Origin: Rhodospirillales bacterium
GTDB taxonomy: Bacteria; Pseudomonadota; Alphaproteobacteria; Rhodospirillales; Defluviicoccaceae
DNA: 64,000 bases
Assembly (NCBI GenBank): GCA_007695045.1
Contig: REEP01000056.1
Span: 25,422-89,421 of the forward strand
Reading direction: 5' to 3'
Within the stretch, counting starts at the first letter, position 1. Each line of letters opens with the position of its first letter. Positions 10,632-18,822 of this stretch are shown here, one piece after another. The notes under the pieces were generated by a model. That model was not told where the DNA came from. It ran no database searches and worked only from the letters and a program-made list of their open reading frames with translations. Made by a program: the position numbers and the translations under genes.

Positions 10632-11648
10632 GTGGGCGTTGCGGCGACCGTGACAGGCGGCCCCGGCGGCGGGTCGTCGCTGGAGGCGTTGACGGCGCTT
10701 GTCGGTGATGACCTGCAAGCGGTCAACGCCGTGATCGTTTCCCGCATGCAGAGCCCGGTGGCGATGATCCCGCAACTGGCCGGCCACGTGGTCGCCGCCG
10801 GCGGCAAGCGCCTTCGTCCCATGCTGACTTTGGCATCCGCCCACCTGTGCGGCTATCGCGGCCGGCGCCATGTGGGGCTTGCCGCATCGGTCGAGTTCAT
10901 TCACACCGCGACCCTGTTGCACGACGACGTGGTGGACGACAGCGAACTGCGCCGGGGTCTGGCTTCGGCCAACGCGGTTTGGGGCAACAAGGCCAGCGTT
11001 CTGGTGGGGGACTTCCTGTTCAGCCGGGCCTTCGAGTTGATGGTCGAGGACGGATCGCTCGATGTCCTCAGGATCCTGTCCCGGGCCTCGTCGGTCATCG
11101 CCGAGGGCGAGGTGATGCAGCTGATGACGGCCAACGACACCGGGACGGATCAGACGGCCTATCTGGACGTGATCCGGGCCAAAACCGCGGAACTGTTCGC
11201 TGCCGCCTGCGAGATCGGCGCCGTGGTGGCGGATCGTCCCGCCGCCGATGCCGCCGCCCTGCAACGATACGGCAGTAATTTCGGCATGGCCTTTCAACTG
11301 GTGGACGATGTGCTCGACTATTCGGCCCGTCAGATGACGCTCGGCAAGACCATTGGGGACGACTTTCGCGAAGGCAAGATCACCCTGCCCGTGGTGTTGG
11401 CTTTTCAGCGTGGCGACGAGGACGACCGGGTGTTCTGGCGTCGGACCCTTGAAGATCTTGACCAGGCCCCCGGCGACCTGGACCGGGCGATGGAACTGCT
11501 GAAGCGGCACAACGCCTTGACTGACACCATGGCGATGGCGCGCGAGTACGGTGAGCGGGCGGTTGCCGCCCTGTCCACCCTGCCGCCCGGTGCGCCACGC
11601 CAGATCATGGGAGAGGTCGTGGATTTCTGCGTCGAACGCGCGTTCTGA
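10632..11648 (+). CDS. ispB: Octaprenyl diphosphate synthase (trans-polyprenyl synthase)
   Basis: The enzyme condenses isopentenyl diphosphate units onto farnesyl diphosphate to make the long side chain of ubiquinone. The 338-aa product has both aspartate-rich motifs: HDDVVDDSELRRG near residue 98 and LVDDVLDYSA near 225. It also has GGKRLRPML and GDFLFSRAF. The start is a GTG at 10632 preceded by an almost perfect Shine-Dalgarno (GGAGG at 10623-10627, 4-nt spacing). Product length (C40 or C50) cannot be read from the sequence with certainty. Confidence 0.93.
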   Translation: MGVAATVTGGPGGGSSLEALTALVGDDLQAVNAVIVSRMQSPVAMIPQLAGHVVAAGGKRLRPMLTLASAHLCGYRGRRHVGLAASVEFIHTATLLHDDVVDDSELRRGLASANAVWGNKASVLVGDFLFSRAFELMVEDGSLDVLRILSRASSVIAEGEVMQLMTANDTGTDQTAYLDVIRAKTAELFAAACEIGAVVADRPAADAAALQRYGSNFGMAFQLVDDVLDYSARQMTLGKTIGDDFREGKITLPVVLAFQRGDEDDRVFWRRTLEDLDQAPGDLDRAMELLKRHNALTDTMAMAREYGERAVAALSTLPPGAPRQIMGEVVDFCVERAF

Positions 11649-11680
11649 GCGGGCGGCGTACGATTTCTCGCGCGTCCGTC

Positions 11681-11710
11681 TTGCCGCAGCGTCATTGACA
11701 GCGTTATAAG
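11681..11710 (+). promoter_or_regulatory. Putative promoter of tRNA-Pro
   Basis: TTGCCG (11681-11686) and TATAAG (11705-11710) are 18 bp apart, followed by a GC-rich stretch and the tRNA 30 bp downstream. This is the expected geometry for a stand-alone tRNA gene. Confidence 0.5.
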
Positions 11711-11739
11711 GTCGCCCCAGGTCGGATCGAGACGCGCGT

Positions 11740-11816
11740 CGGAGTGTAGCTCAGCCTGGTAGAGCACCGTCTTCGGGAGGCGGGGGCCGGTGGTTCGAAT
11801 CCACTCACTCCGACCA
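11740..11816 (+). tRNA. tRNA-Pro (anticodon CGG)
   Basis: This 77-nt cloverleaf has a perfect 7-bp acceptor stem (CGGAGTG/CACTCCG), a D-arm GCTC...GAGC, an anticodon stem CCGTC/GGCGG and a seven-base loop TTCGGGA giving anticodon CGG, which reads CCG. The T-arm is GGTGG-TTCGAAT-CCACT. Discriminator A and an encoded CCA end follow. Confidence 0.97.
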
Positions 11817-11834
11817 TTGCGACGCGAGGGGCGC

Positions 11835-11860
11835 GTTCGCATCACAAGTTCGCATCACAG
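11835..11860. repeat. 13-bp direct duplication
   Basis: GTTCGCATCACAA is followed directly by GTTCGCATCACAG in the short spacer between tRNA-Pro and the stop codon of the following minus-strand gene. Confidence 0.8.
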
Positions 11861-11875
11861 GCCGTGGTCCGCCGC

Positions 11876-13408
11876 CTACTCACGCAGGTGGGCGATCTTC
11901 AGTTCCTCCCACATCCAGGTGAAGTCGTACGCCGGCATGGCGCCGATGTCGGCCGATCGGAGCCCGTGGTTTTCCAGTTCCTTCAGCCACTCCACGACAC
12001 GCTTGCGACCGGCCTTGCTGCGCACCGCCTGCCGCGGCGACTTGCCGTCGAGCGCCGGGATCGGGTGGCTCAGGGTGTCCCGGTAGTGGCGGTCCATGTA
12101 CTCGGTGATGATCCGCTTCTTGACGTCCTCGGGCAGATTGGGCTCGGGCAGATTGGGCTCGGGCAGATTGGGCTCGGGCAGGTCTAGCTCGGGCAGGTCC
12201 GGCTCGGGCAGGTCCGGCTCGGGCAGGTCTGGCTCGGGCGGCGGAGGGGCGGCTTCGTGCCGCTCGGCCATCAGCTCCTCCAAGGTCTTCTCGCTGACGC
12301 CGGGAGTGCCGAGCAGATCACCCAACGCCTGGGTCAGCATGGTCTGACCGCGGGCGGCCCGCTCGCGTGAGTTGACGTCGAGCACGAGCTCATCGTCCTC
12401 GAGGCGGACGGTGCCGAGGGAGGGCCCGAGCTCGTCCCGGCTATCCAGGAGGCGGCCCGGTGCCGGGACCTCCGCCGCGTCATCCGCTCCGCGGTCCTCG
12501 CCGCCGCTTCGGTCGTGACGCCACGTCCAGCGCGTCACTTCATCGTGCCGACGATTCAGTGCGGCGATTCCATCGAGACGGGCGATCACCCGCTCAGGTT
12601 CGGCCGCATCGGCCAGCGGAAAGCGCACTTCGCAGCACACCAGCAGTTCGCGGTCGGTATTGTAACAGACGGGCACCGCGGCTTCCGACCGACGTTCCAA
12701 TTCGGCTTCGAGCCATGCCCCGGACACCAGCGGCGCGGACTGGGAGAGCACGGCCTCGGCCAGGGGAACCTCGTCGACCAGCTCGGGGTCGATCTTTTCC
12801 TGCCTGGCGACCCGGCGCAACCGCCGGCGCAGGTCCTTGCGCAGATCCTCGACGTCCTCGATGATCTCGGCGGCGACCTGGAAGGAGAGCGGCAGCACGG
12901 CACCGGAGATCCTCATCTTGTCATCGAACGGCATCACGCGCATGGCGATGCGGTCCCACCGGCGCACCATGGAGGACGCCAGCTTGTCCACCACCGTCAC
13001 GGGCTCGCCGCCGCACACCAGATCGCGCGCCCGGAACTCTCGCCCCGGGATATGATCGACGACCTCCCAGACGCTCATCACGGAATCGCGCAACTGCTGC
13101 AGATAGCGGCGGTTCGCGGCCGATTCCTTCCAGCCCCGCCGCTTCAGGTACTCATCGATAATGTTGGCGTCGTCCGGCGGATAGACACGGGTGAACAGGT
13201 CTTCGTAAACGCAACCCAGAACATTGCCGAATTGCTGCGGGCCGAGCAGGTTTGGCAGTTCCTCAGGATCGACATCCATCTCCTCGCAGGCAGGCGCGAG
13301 GTGGTCCGCCAGCAGTTCCTGGAACCGTTCGTCCCACGGCTCCCGATGGCACCACTTGACCAGCGACGCGATCGCCTTGTCTCCAAGCGTTGTCACTTCA
13401 TCCCCCAA
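11876..13408 (-). CDS. 510-aa protein of unknown function with pentapeptide Pro/Glu repeat
   Basis: I do not recognise this protein. It has a helical, charged N-terminal region (residues 1-330) with single Cys residues and no obvious metal cluster. A Pro-rich linker near residues 390-430 is made of seven LPEP(D/N)-type pentapeptides encoded by a 15-bp tandem repeat. The compact C-terminal block (PIPALDGKSPRQAV...RVVEWLKELE) resembles in pattern the PNPALGG-type C-terminal motif of Xre/MbcA/ParS (DUF2384) proteins and some SEC-C-linked proteins. That resemblance is weak and from memory. No signal peptide or membrane segment is seen. It stops 60 bp from tRNA-Pro and starts 5 bp after the universal stress protein gene, so it is probably co-transcribed with it. 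Confidence 0.75.
   Translation of the reverse strand: MGDEVTTLGDKAIASLVKWCHREPWDERFQELLADHLAPACEEMDVDPEELPNLLGPQQFGNVLGCVYEDLFTRVYPPDDANIIDEYLKRRGWKESAANRRYLQQLRDSVMSVWEVVDHIPGREFRARDLVCGGEPVTVVDKLASSMVRRWDRIAMRVMPFDDKMRISGAVLPLSFQVAAEIIEDVEDLRKDLRRRLRRVARQEKIDPELVDEVPLAEAVLSQSAPLVSGAWLEAELERRSEAAVPVCYNTDRELLVCCEVRFPLADAAEPERVIARLDGIAALNRRHDEVTRWTWRHDRSGGEDRGADDAAEVPAPGRLLDSRDELGPSLGTVRLEDDELVLDVNSRERAARGQTMLTQALGDLLGTPGVSEKTLEELMAERHEAAPPPPEPDLPEPDLPEPDLPELDLPEPNLPEPNLPEPNLPEDVKKRIITEYMDRHYRDTLSHPIPALDGKSPRQAVRSKAGRKRVVEWLKELENHGLRSADIGAMPAYDFTWMWEELKIAHLRE
12128..12232. repeat. 15-bp in-frame tandem repeat, 7 copies
   Basis: Seven consecutive 15-bp units, such as GCTCGGGCAGATTGG and the variant GCTCGGGCAGGTCCG, encode Leu-Pro-Glu-Pro-Asp/Asn pentapeptides on the minus strand. 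The units fall into two sequence clusters (GATTGG and GGTC types), which points to stepwise duplication. Confidence 0.92.
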
Positions 13409-13412
13409 CCCG

Positions 13413-14258
13413 TCAGTGCGCCATCACCACCGGCAAGGTCGCGTTCTGCATGACGTGCAAGGTGGCACCACCGAACATCACCTGGGTGAAGCGAGTGCGG
13501 GTATAGGCGCCCTTGACCAGGAGGTCGCAGCCGGTGCGGGCACACTCCTCCAGAATCGCCTCGCCAGCCGAAACCCCGCTCGGCTTGACCAGGTCGTAGC
13601 TGGCGTTGACCCCGTTTCGCACCAAATGGTGGGCCAATTCGGTGCCGGCCGGCCCGCCCGGTATCCAGCCTTCAACGCCCAGCACCAGCACTTCCTCCGC
13701 CGCCGTCAGAAACGGCATGGTCAGGGCGACCGTCCGCGCCGTTTCCGTGCTGCCGTTCCAGGCCACCAGGATCTTGCGGCCGATCACTTCCGGCGGTTCC
13801 GGCGGTGCCAGCAAGACCGGACGGCCGCTTTCGAACATGGCCGCTTCGCAGGTGGCCTGCCACCGCTCGGTGGCCTCGCTGGTAACACGCCCGAGCACGA
13901 TCAGGTCGAACAGGCGGCCGTAGGTGCCCACGGTCCCGCTTTCCCGACCCTCGAGCTCCCGCCAAGCGGCGGTGGCCCCGTCCGCCTCAACCTCAAGTTC
14001 CCCATACGGCACGCCGCGTTCCTCCAGGTACTGCAGAAAGTGACCCCGCGACGCGTCCGCGAAGGACCGCCATTCCTTGGCCGCTTCGGAAAGATATGCT
14101 GCGGACACCGGCATGCCCGGCACAATATCCACGTGCGGATGCTCGCGGACCAGCAGTCCTTCCACGTAGCTGCCGAACCGCTTCGCCACACGGCAAGCGG
14201 TATCCAGGGCCACCCGGCCCGCGGCTTCATCGTGAAACGGCAGTAGGATGGTTTTCAT
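13413..14258 (-). CDS. Universal stress protein, tandem UspA domains
   Basis: The 281-aa protein has two UspA-like halves. The first (residues 1-150) starts MKTILLPFHDEAAG and is divergent. The second (about 160-281) starts KILVAWNGSTETARTVALTMPFL and ends with the ATP-binding-type region DLLVKGAYTRTRFTQVMFGGATLHVMQNATLPVVM. Such tandem Usp proteins are cytoplasmic stress proteins that bind nucleotides. A promoter-like pair lies upstream (14314-14342). The 510-aa unknown gene follows 4 bp downstream. Confidence 0.92.
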   Translation of the reverse strand: MKTILLPFHDEAAGRVALDTACRVAKRFGSYVEGLLVREHPHVDIVPGMPVSAAYLSEAAKEWRSFADASRGHFLQYLEERGVPYGELEVEADGATAAWRELEGRESGTVGTYGRLFDLIVLGRVTSEATERWQATCEAAMFESGRPVLLAPPEPPEVIGRKILVAWNGSTETARTVALTMPFLTAAEEVLVLGVEGWIPGGPAGTELAHHLVRNGVNASYDLVKPSGVSAGEAILEECARTGCDLLVKGAYTRTRFTQVMFGGATLHVMQNATLPVVMAH

Positions 14259-14313
14259 GGCCGTTCCTCCGGTGCTTGGCGTTTTCGGAGCGGCCGGCGC
14301 CGCCCGTCAGCCG

Positions 14314-14342
14314 AGTATAACCGGAGCCAGACGGGTTCAGAA
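14314..14342 (-). promoter_or_regulatory. Putative promoter of the universal stress protein gene
   Basis: Minus-strand TTCTGA (14342-14337) and TATACT (14319-14314) are separated by 17 bp, about 55 bp upstream of the start codon. The surrounding DNA is AT-richer than average. Confidence 0.45.
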
Positions 14343-14455
14343 TCGCAAACGGGATTATCGCCGGATTTTCTTGAACAGCGCGCGGCTTGTGCCGCCTGTG
14401 CCAGCGGGGCCGGGGCGGCTCGGGTCGAGACGCCGCGCGGCCGTCGCGGCAACGC

Positions 14456-14665
14456 TCACCGGTCCAGGCGAAAGCCGACCTTCATCACCACCTGATAATG
14501 CGCCACGCGACCGTCACTGATGTGGCCGCGTATTTCGCTGACCTCGAACCAGTCCAGGTGATCCAACGTCTGATCGGCGGTGGTCAGGGCGTTCTGGATG
14601 GCATCTTCGATGCTGGCTTTCGACGTACCAACCAGTTCCACCTTCTTGTAAACGCGATCACTCAT
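14456..14665 (-). CDS. Dodecin (flavin-binding dodecamer)
   Basis: Dodecins form hollow dodecamers that store or buffer flavins (riboflavin/FMN). The 69-aa product starting at 14665 (MSDRVYKKVELVGTSK) has the standard length and the key flavin-stacking Trp in LDHLDWFEVSEIRGHI, and it ends YQVVMKVGFRLD. GGGAGG lies 7 bp upstream of the chosen ATG. The longer open frame upstream of it overlaps the next gene and is not dodecin-like. Confidence 0.95.
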   Translation of the reverse strand: MSDRVYKKVELVGTSKASIEDAIQNALTTADQTLDHLDWFEVSEIRGHISDGRVAHYQVVMKVGFRLDR

Positions 14666-14729
14666 GCGAGCCTCCCTGGGCATGGTTGAAAAAGATTGCG
14701 CTTCAACGTGGGCGACGGATGCGCCGCGG

Positions 14730-15467
14730 TCAATCGGCTCCGAAGCGGCGGCCGCCATGAGAACGCCGTCGTTGCGTCGGCAACAGGCCGCAGGCGTCGA
14801 GAGCGGCTACGCGGGCGGTCACCGGATCCTCCAGGATCTCCCAGTTGCATGCCATGGCGACACGCCGCAAACCCGGTGCCGGGCAGACCGCCACCGGATG
14901 TCCGACGCGTGTGAGCAAAGGGACGTCGTCCACCGCGTCGGCGTAGGCGACGCAGCGGTGCAGCGGCACGCCCAACTGCCGACAGATCGAGGCTGCCGCA
15001 GCCACCTTCTCCGGCCCGAAGGGATGCTGCAACGGCGGCGCTGCAACGAAGCGGCCGCCGGTTTCGGCACACCGGCTGGCGTAAATGCGGTCGGCACCGA
15101 CTAAACGGCCGATGGCCGCGGCGATGAAGTCCGGCGTGCCGGTGAGAAGAATCAGACGATCCCCGCGACAGCGATGCTCGGCCAGGCGATCCAGCATCCA
15201 GTGCCGCAGCCGCGGCCTGATTGTCCGGACGACGAACTCAGCGGCCAGCGCGGCCACGGCGCCGACCTTGAGCCCGGCCAGATAGGCCTTGTTTTTCTTA
15301 AATGTTTGGGCGCCGAACTGGCGTGAGTACCGTCCCATGAAGGCGCCGACAGCGAGGAGTTGCCGCGCCCGCAAGGTGCCGGAGCGAAACAGATGCAGGA
15401 TGAAGGCAGGCTCACTGCCGGGTGGCGCGATCAGGGTGCCGTCCACATCGACAAACACGAGCGTCAC
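14730..15467 (-). CDS. HAD-superfamily phosphatase (subfamily IB)
   Basis: The 245-aa protein carries all four HAD motifs: DVDGT at the N-terminus (nucleophile Asp), LLTGT (motif II), the conserved Lys in FGPEKVAAA, and YADAVDDVPLL (motif IV acidic pair). It has the helical cap of SerB-like IB enzymes. Its GTG start overlaps the stop of the CDP-alcohol phosphatidyltransferase by four bases (GTGA), so the two are translationally coupled. That suggests it dephosphorylates the phospholipid intermediate made by its partner, as PGP phosphatases do for PgsA products. The substrate is not known. Confidence 0.85.
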   Translation of the reverse strand: MTLVFVDVDGTLIAPPGSEPAFILHLFRSGTLRARQLLAVGAFMGRYSRQFGAQTFKKNKAYLAGLKVGAVAALAAEFVVRTIRPRLRHWMLDRLAEHRCRGDRLILLTGTPDFIAAAIGRLVGADRIYASRCAETGGRFVAAPPLQHPFGPEKVAAAASICRQLGVPLHRCVAYADAVDDVPLLTRVGHPVAVCPAPGLRRVAMACNWEILEDPVTARVAALDACGLLPTQRRRSHGGRRFGAD

Positions 15468-16117
15468 GACCGGCTCTCCCTGGCGGGATGGCGCCGGTTG
15501 TCGAACCGGCGGCGCCGAAAGGCGTCCTCAGCCACGATGAATTCCGCCACCACCGGCACACCGCGGAGAATGCACAGGGCCACCGACAACAACACCAGGG
15601 CCAGGGTGACCATGCCGACCGTATCGGCCCAGCGTTCCCACGCCTGCGGGTACAACGTCGGCCAAGGCTGGAAAAACAGGACCCAGGCAAAGGTCGCCGC
15701 CTTGGCTACGCCGTAGAGGCCGCGCATGGCACGCCCGGCGACCAGGGTTCTGCCCAGCGCCGAGCGCATCATCCCGAAGGCGCTTTCGCCCCGCGAGATG
15801 GCCGCGTATCGGATGGAATCGACGATGGCGCCACGGACGATGAACACGATGGCCACCCAAATGGGCACCAGTCCGATGTGGCCGAGGACGATCCAAAGCA
15901 CGTTCTCCACCACCCGGTCCACGGCGATATCGAAGATCGATCCGAAGATCGACGTCTCCCCGCGAACCCGTGCGACATAGCCGTCGAGGCCGTCCAGACC
16001 GATGATCAGCACCAGCAGCGGCGCATTGGCCTGCTGCCAGACCGGGGGCGCCCAGTACGCCATCGCGACCAGAACGAACAGGAGGCAGAACCGCAGCAGC
16101 GTGATGAGGTTGGCCAT
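15464..16117 (-). CDS. CDP-alcohol phosphatidyltransferase
   Basis: This integral membrane enzyme transfers the phosphatidyl group from CDP-diacylglycerol to an alcohol. The 217-aa protein has the complete family signature DG-x2-AR-x8-G-x3-D-x3-D, starting at DGYVARVRGETSIFGSIFD. Several hydrophobic segments are visible (near residues 5-20, 30-45, 70-90, 130-150 and 160-180). The start chosen is ATG 16117 (MANLITLLRF); the upstream frame is low quality. Whether the acceptor is glycerol-3-phosphate, inositol phosphate or another alcohol is undetermined. The coupled HAD phosphatase favours a phosphorylated acceptor. Confidence 0.9.
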   Translation of the reverse strand: MANLITLLRFCLLFVLVAMAYWAPPVWQQANAPLLVLIIGLDGLDGYVARVRGETSIFGSIFDIAVDRVVENVLWIVLGHIGLVPIWVAIVFIVRGAIVDSIRYAAISRGESAFGMMRSALGRTLVAGRAMRGLYGVAKAATFAWVLFFQPWPTLYPQAWERWADTVGMVTLALVLLSVALCILRGVPVVAEFIVAEDAFRRRRFDNRRHPARESRS

Positions 16118-16333
16118 CCCGATCGTCGCGCCCCCCAAAAAAAGATGGCGGCTTGACCGGCCGGACCCAGCCCGGCCCTGCCACCTTAGCCGTGGCTTCC
16201 CGGTGGGCGCAACGGTGTCCTCGAACGGGTCTTGGAGGTCGGCCGGGTGAGGGCGATGGGCAGTCCGGCCGTCAGTGCAGACATGCCGCGTCCCCGACAA
16301 CGGGCTCCGACGCGACGGCGGCGGCGGGGCGTC

Positions 16334-16903
16334 TCAGATGCCGCCGCCGGCATCGATCTCCCCGGTGAGGCGCCACACCCGCTCGAGCAAGGCATGCAGC
16401 GCCGGGTCGGGGTGACCGCTACGCTCCAGTTGACGCACGGTCTGGATCAGGTAATCGCGATTGAGGCCGGCCGCTCCGGCCGCCTTCATGATGATCTCCG
16501 CCGACCGCTCCGGGCCCAGATCTCCCGCATACTGCGGATGATCGGGATCGGCCACGAAGGTGTAGGCGGTCACCCGACCCTCCGGCAGCATCACCGGCAC
16601 GTGCCGGGACTTGTAGGCGTAGGACACCAGTTCGCGTTCGTGCAGGTAGGCGGTGACCCGTTCCACCATCTCATCGGCGATCCGAAAGGCAAGTCCGCGG
16701 CACGAGCCGCCGGGGGCAAGCCCGAGAACCAGGCCGGGCTTCTGCGGCGTGCCGCGATAGTGGTGGGAATACACACAGAAGGCGCGATGAAAACCGTCGA
16801 GAACGGCCGGCGTCACCTCCAGATAGGGGAAACCGGGGCGCCACATCAGCGAACCATAGGCGAAAACCCGGAAGCCATCGGCCGACGACATGGCACGCTG
16901 CAT
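16334..16903 (-). CDS. ChaC-like gamma-glutamylcyclotransferase
   Basis: ChaC-type enzymes degrade glutathione to 5-oxoproline and Cys-Gly in the cytoplasm. The 189-aa product shows the family opening FRVFAYGSLMWRPGF, then FCVYSHHYRGTPQKPGLVLGL, and the catalytic-acid region HERELVSYAYKSR, followed by VTAYTFVADPDHPQYAGDL. The start at 16903 (MQRAMSSADGF) is supported by AGGAG about 5 bp upstream; ATG 16891 is the alternative. It is transcribed divergently from the cytochrome c gene. Confidence 0.9.
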   Translation of the reverse strand: MQRAMSSADGFRVFAYGSLMWRPGFPYLEVTPAVLDGFHRAFCVYSHHYRGTPQKPGLVLGLAPGGSCRGLAFRIADEMVERVTAYLHERELVSYAYKSRHVPVMLPEGRVTAYTFVADPDHPQYAGDLGPERSAEIIMKAAGAAGLNRDYLIQTVRQLERSGHPDPALHALLERVWRLTGEIDAGGGI

Positions 16904-17177
16904 CCCTGCTCCTGCCGGTCCGCGTCCTCGGTTGCGGGCAGTCCGGTGGCGGGGCCCGGATCGGGGCTGTCCGACCGACCATAGACGCCGCCCGAGTCCG
17001 GCAATAGTCATCTCCGGGCATTGGTTCAAGAGTTGTGGCCCGGCGGTTCGGCAGAACCGGTATCGCGTCGGGCCATCCGGCCCACCTGCCAGTGCGGCAA
17101 TGTCAGGAAAGCCGCCTTACCCGGGGCGCCGTGCTGTGGCAGACTGCAGGCGAAACGCCGTACATGAGGCGGACGAC

Positions 17178-17627
17178 GTGAGACTTGGTCAACTCTCTTA
17201 TCGCTACCGCACAACGACGTACCGACCGGGCACCGCGGCGCGCGTCGGAGCCATTCTCGTGGTGTTGGCCGTCGTCTCCGTGACCGGCTGCGAAGAGGCG
17301 CCCGGAACCGTCATGCCGGGCGATGCGGCGCGCGGCGCAATGCTGTTCCGCCAGCAATGCGCAGCCTGCCACTCGGTCGAGCCGGGGCTGATCCGGGAAG
17401 GGCCCTCCCTCCACGGGGTCATCGGCGCCCGCGCCGGTTCGGTGCCGGGATTCCATCGCTATACCGGACTGCGCAGTAGCGAGGTGGTCTGGACGCCGGA
17501 AACGCTCGACCGCTGGCTGGCCGACCCGAAGGGCTTCCTCGACGGTCGCATCACGACGAAGACCGTCCGCGTCAATCTTCCCGATGACCGCGCCGACATC
17601 ATCGCCTTCCTGGCAACACGCCGATAA
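17178..17627 (+). CDS. Lipoprotein-type cytochrome c without an evident axial Met
   Basis: The 149-aa product from GTG 17178 has a basic N-terminus, a hydrophobic stretch (AILVVLAVVSV) and a lipobox ending TGC at Cys38, so it is probably a membrane-tethered periplasmic lipoprotein. The class I haem c site CAACH is at residues 61-65 and the GPSLHGVIG segment follows, as in mitochondrial-type cytochromes c. The usual C-terminal Met ligand (normally in a TKM motif) is replaced by Thr: TTKTVRVNLPDDRADIIAFL. The only Met residues of the mature chain (46 and 55) precede the haem site. An upstream in-frame ATG at 17100 is possible, but it would lengthen the signal sequence abnormally. Confidence 0.85.
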   Translation: MRLGQLSYRYRTTTYRPGTAARVGAILVVLAVVSVTGCEEAPGTVMPGDAARGAMLFRQQCAACHSVEPGLIREGPSLHGVIGARAGSVPGFHRYTGLRSSEVVWTPETLDRWLADPKGFLDGRITTKTVRVNLPDDRADIIAFLATRR

Positions 17628-17715
17628 CGAGCACGCGAGGGGCGAGGCCATGCTTGCCAGATAGGGCTCGATCCGCCATCGTCCGTCGACGCTCGGCTGG
17701 CGTACGGGAGGCAGG

Positions 17716-18111
17716 ATGCTGAGCCATGTGACCATCGGAGTGGCTGACCTCGGCCGCGCCAAGGCATTCTATGACCGGGTGATCGCGACACTCGGGATCG
17801 GCTGCGTGGTGGATGAGCCGGATCACGGGCTGGTCGGCTACGCCGAAAGCCCGACCGCGGCGCCACAGTTCTACCTGATCCGGCCCATCGACGGGCAGCC
17901 CGCCGGGGTCGGCAACGGCCAGACGTTCGCGTTTCTGGCCCAGGACCACGCCACGGTGGACCGCTTTCATGCCGAAGGGCTGGCCGCCGGCGGGCGCGAC
18001 GAAGGCGCCCCGGGGCTTCGGCCCCACTACCATCCCAATTATTACGGCGCCTACCTCAGGGACCTGGACGGCCACAAGATCGCCTGCGTCTGCCACCGCT
18101 CGGAGGGGTGA
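17716..18111 (+). CDS. VOC/glyoxalase-superfamily protein
   Basis: This 131-aa single-domain vicinal-oxygen-chelate protein starts MLSHVTIGVADLGRAKAFYDRVIATLG, with a first metal-type His. It continues PHYHPNYYGAYLRDLDGHKIACVCH, a typical beta-alpha-beta-beta-beta module. GGGAGG lies 4 bp upstream of the ATG. The family includes dioxygenases, glyoxalase I and resistance proteins, and the substrate cannot be told. It lies 88 bp after the cytochrome c gene and converges on thiE. Confidence 0.85.
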   Translation: MLSHVTIGVADLGRAKAFYDRVIATLGIGCVVDEPDHGLVGYAESPTAAPQFYLIRPIDGQPAGVGNGQTFAFLAQDHATVDRFHAEGLAAGGRDEGAPGLRPHYHPNYYGAYLRDLDGHKIACVCHRSEG

Positions 18112-18189
18112 TCGGCGGGGCGCTGTCTCCGCTCGCGGACCGGTCTTTCCGAGTCGGCCGCGAACCGGTGCGAGGGGGAAGCGCTGCGA

Positions 18190-18822
18190 TCAGCCTGCGA
18201 GGATCTCGCGGAAGGCGCGAATGGCGGCGGCTGGGCCTTCCGGGTGGTCCCACACCCCGGCCGAGACGGCGAGGAAATCAGCGCCGGCTTCCACCAGAAC
18301 ACGGCCATTGGCGACCGTGATGCCGCCGATGGCGACGCACGGCACCGTCATTAGGGCACTCCACCATGACAGAATGTCGGGGTCCGCGCGGGTGGGCGCA
18401 TCTTTGGTCCCGGTCGGAAAGAAGGCCCCAAAGGCGACATAGTCGGCACCGGCTTCCGCCGCCGTAATTGCGAGATGGCGGGAATCGTGGCAGGTGACGC
18501 CGACGATGCGGTCATCACCCACCGCTTTGCGTGCGTCCCGATAGGGTGTGTCCTGCTGCCCCACGTGCACGCCGTCGCAGCCGAGTTCGGCGGCGAGGTC
18601 CGGCCGGTCGTTGAGGATGAAGGCGACATCGCGCTCCTGAGCCAGGGGCCGCAGCGCATCGCAGGCGCGCCGGATCGCGTCGTCGTCGGCATCCTTGAGG
18701 CGCAGTTGCACCGCCGCGACGTCGCCCGCATCGAGCGCGGCCGACAGCACCGACGAAAACGCCGCCGCGTCGAAGCGCGGCGGCGTGATCAGATAGAGCC
18801 GGCAGTGGCTGGTCGAAATCAC
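18190..18822 (-). CDS. thiE: Thiamine-phosphate synthase
   Basis: ThiE joins the hydroxymethylpyrimidine and thiazole phosphates to form thiamine phosphate. The 210-aa TIM-barrel protein shows [52 protein letters not shown] and [15 protein letters not shown], and ends with [13 protein letters not shown]. It overlaps the upstream aldolase gene by four bases (ATGA). thiD, the partner kinase, is encoded at 39.0 kb in the same window. Confidence 0.93.
   Translation of the reverse strand: MISTSHCRLYLITPPRFDAAAFSSVLSAALDAGDVAAVQLRLKDADDDAIRRACDALRPLAQERDVAFILNDRPDLAAELGCDGVHVGQQDTPYRDARKAVGDDRIVGVTCHDSRHLAITAAEAGADYVAFGAFFPTGTKDAPTRADPDILSWWSALMTVPCVAIGGITVANGRVLVEAGADFLAVSAGVWDHPEGPAAAIRAFREILAG

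Noticed and set aside
12128..12232. Possible CRISPR-like repeat array
   Set aside because: Units are contiguous 15-bp in-frame codon repeats with no spacers, and they encode a Pro-rich linker.
16138..16144. Run of seven A (T on the minus strand) as a terminator of the ChaC gene
   Set aside because: The nearest stem (GGCCGG/CCGGCC) is about 15 nt away from the run, so the usual stem-then-U-tract order is not met.
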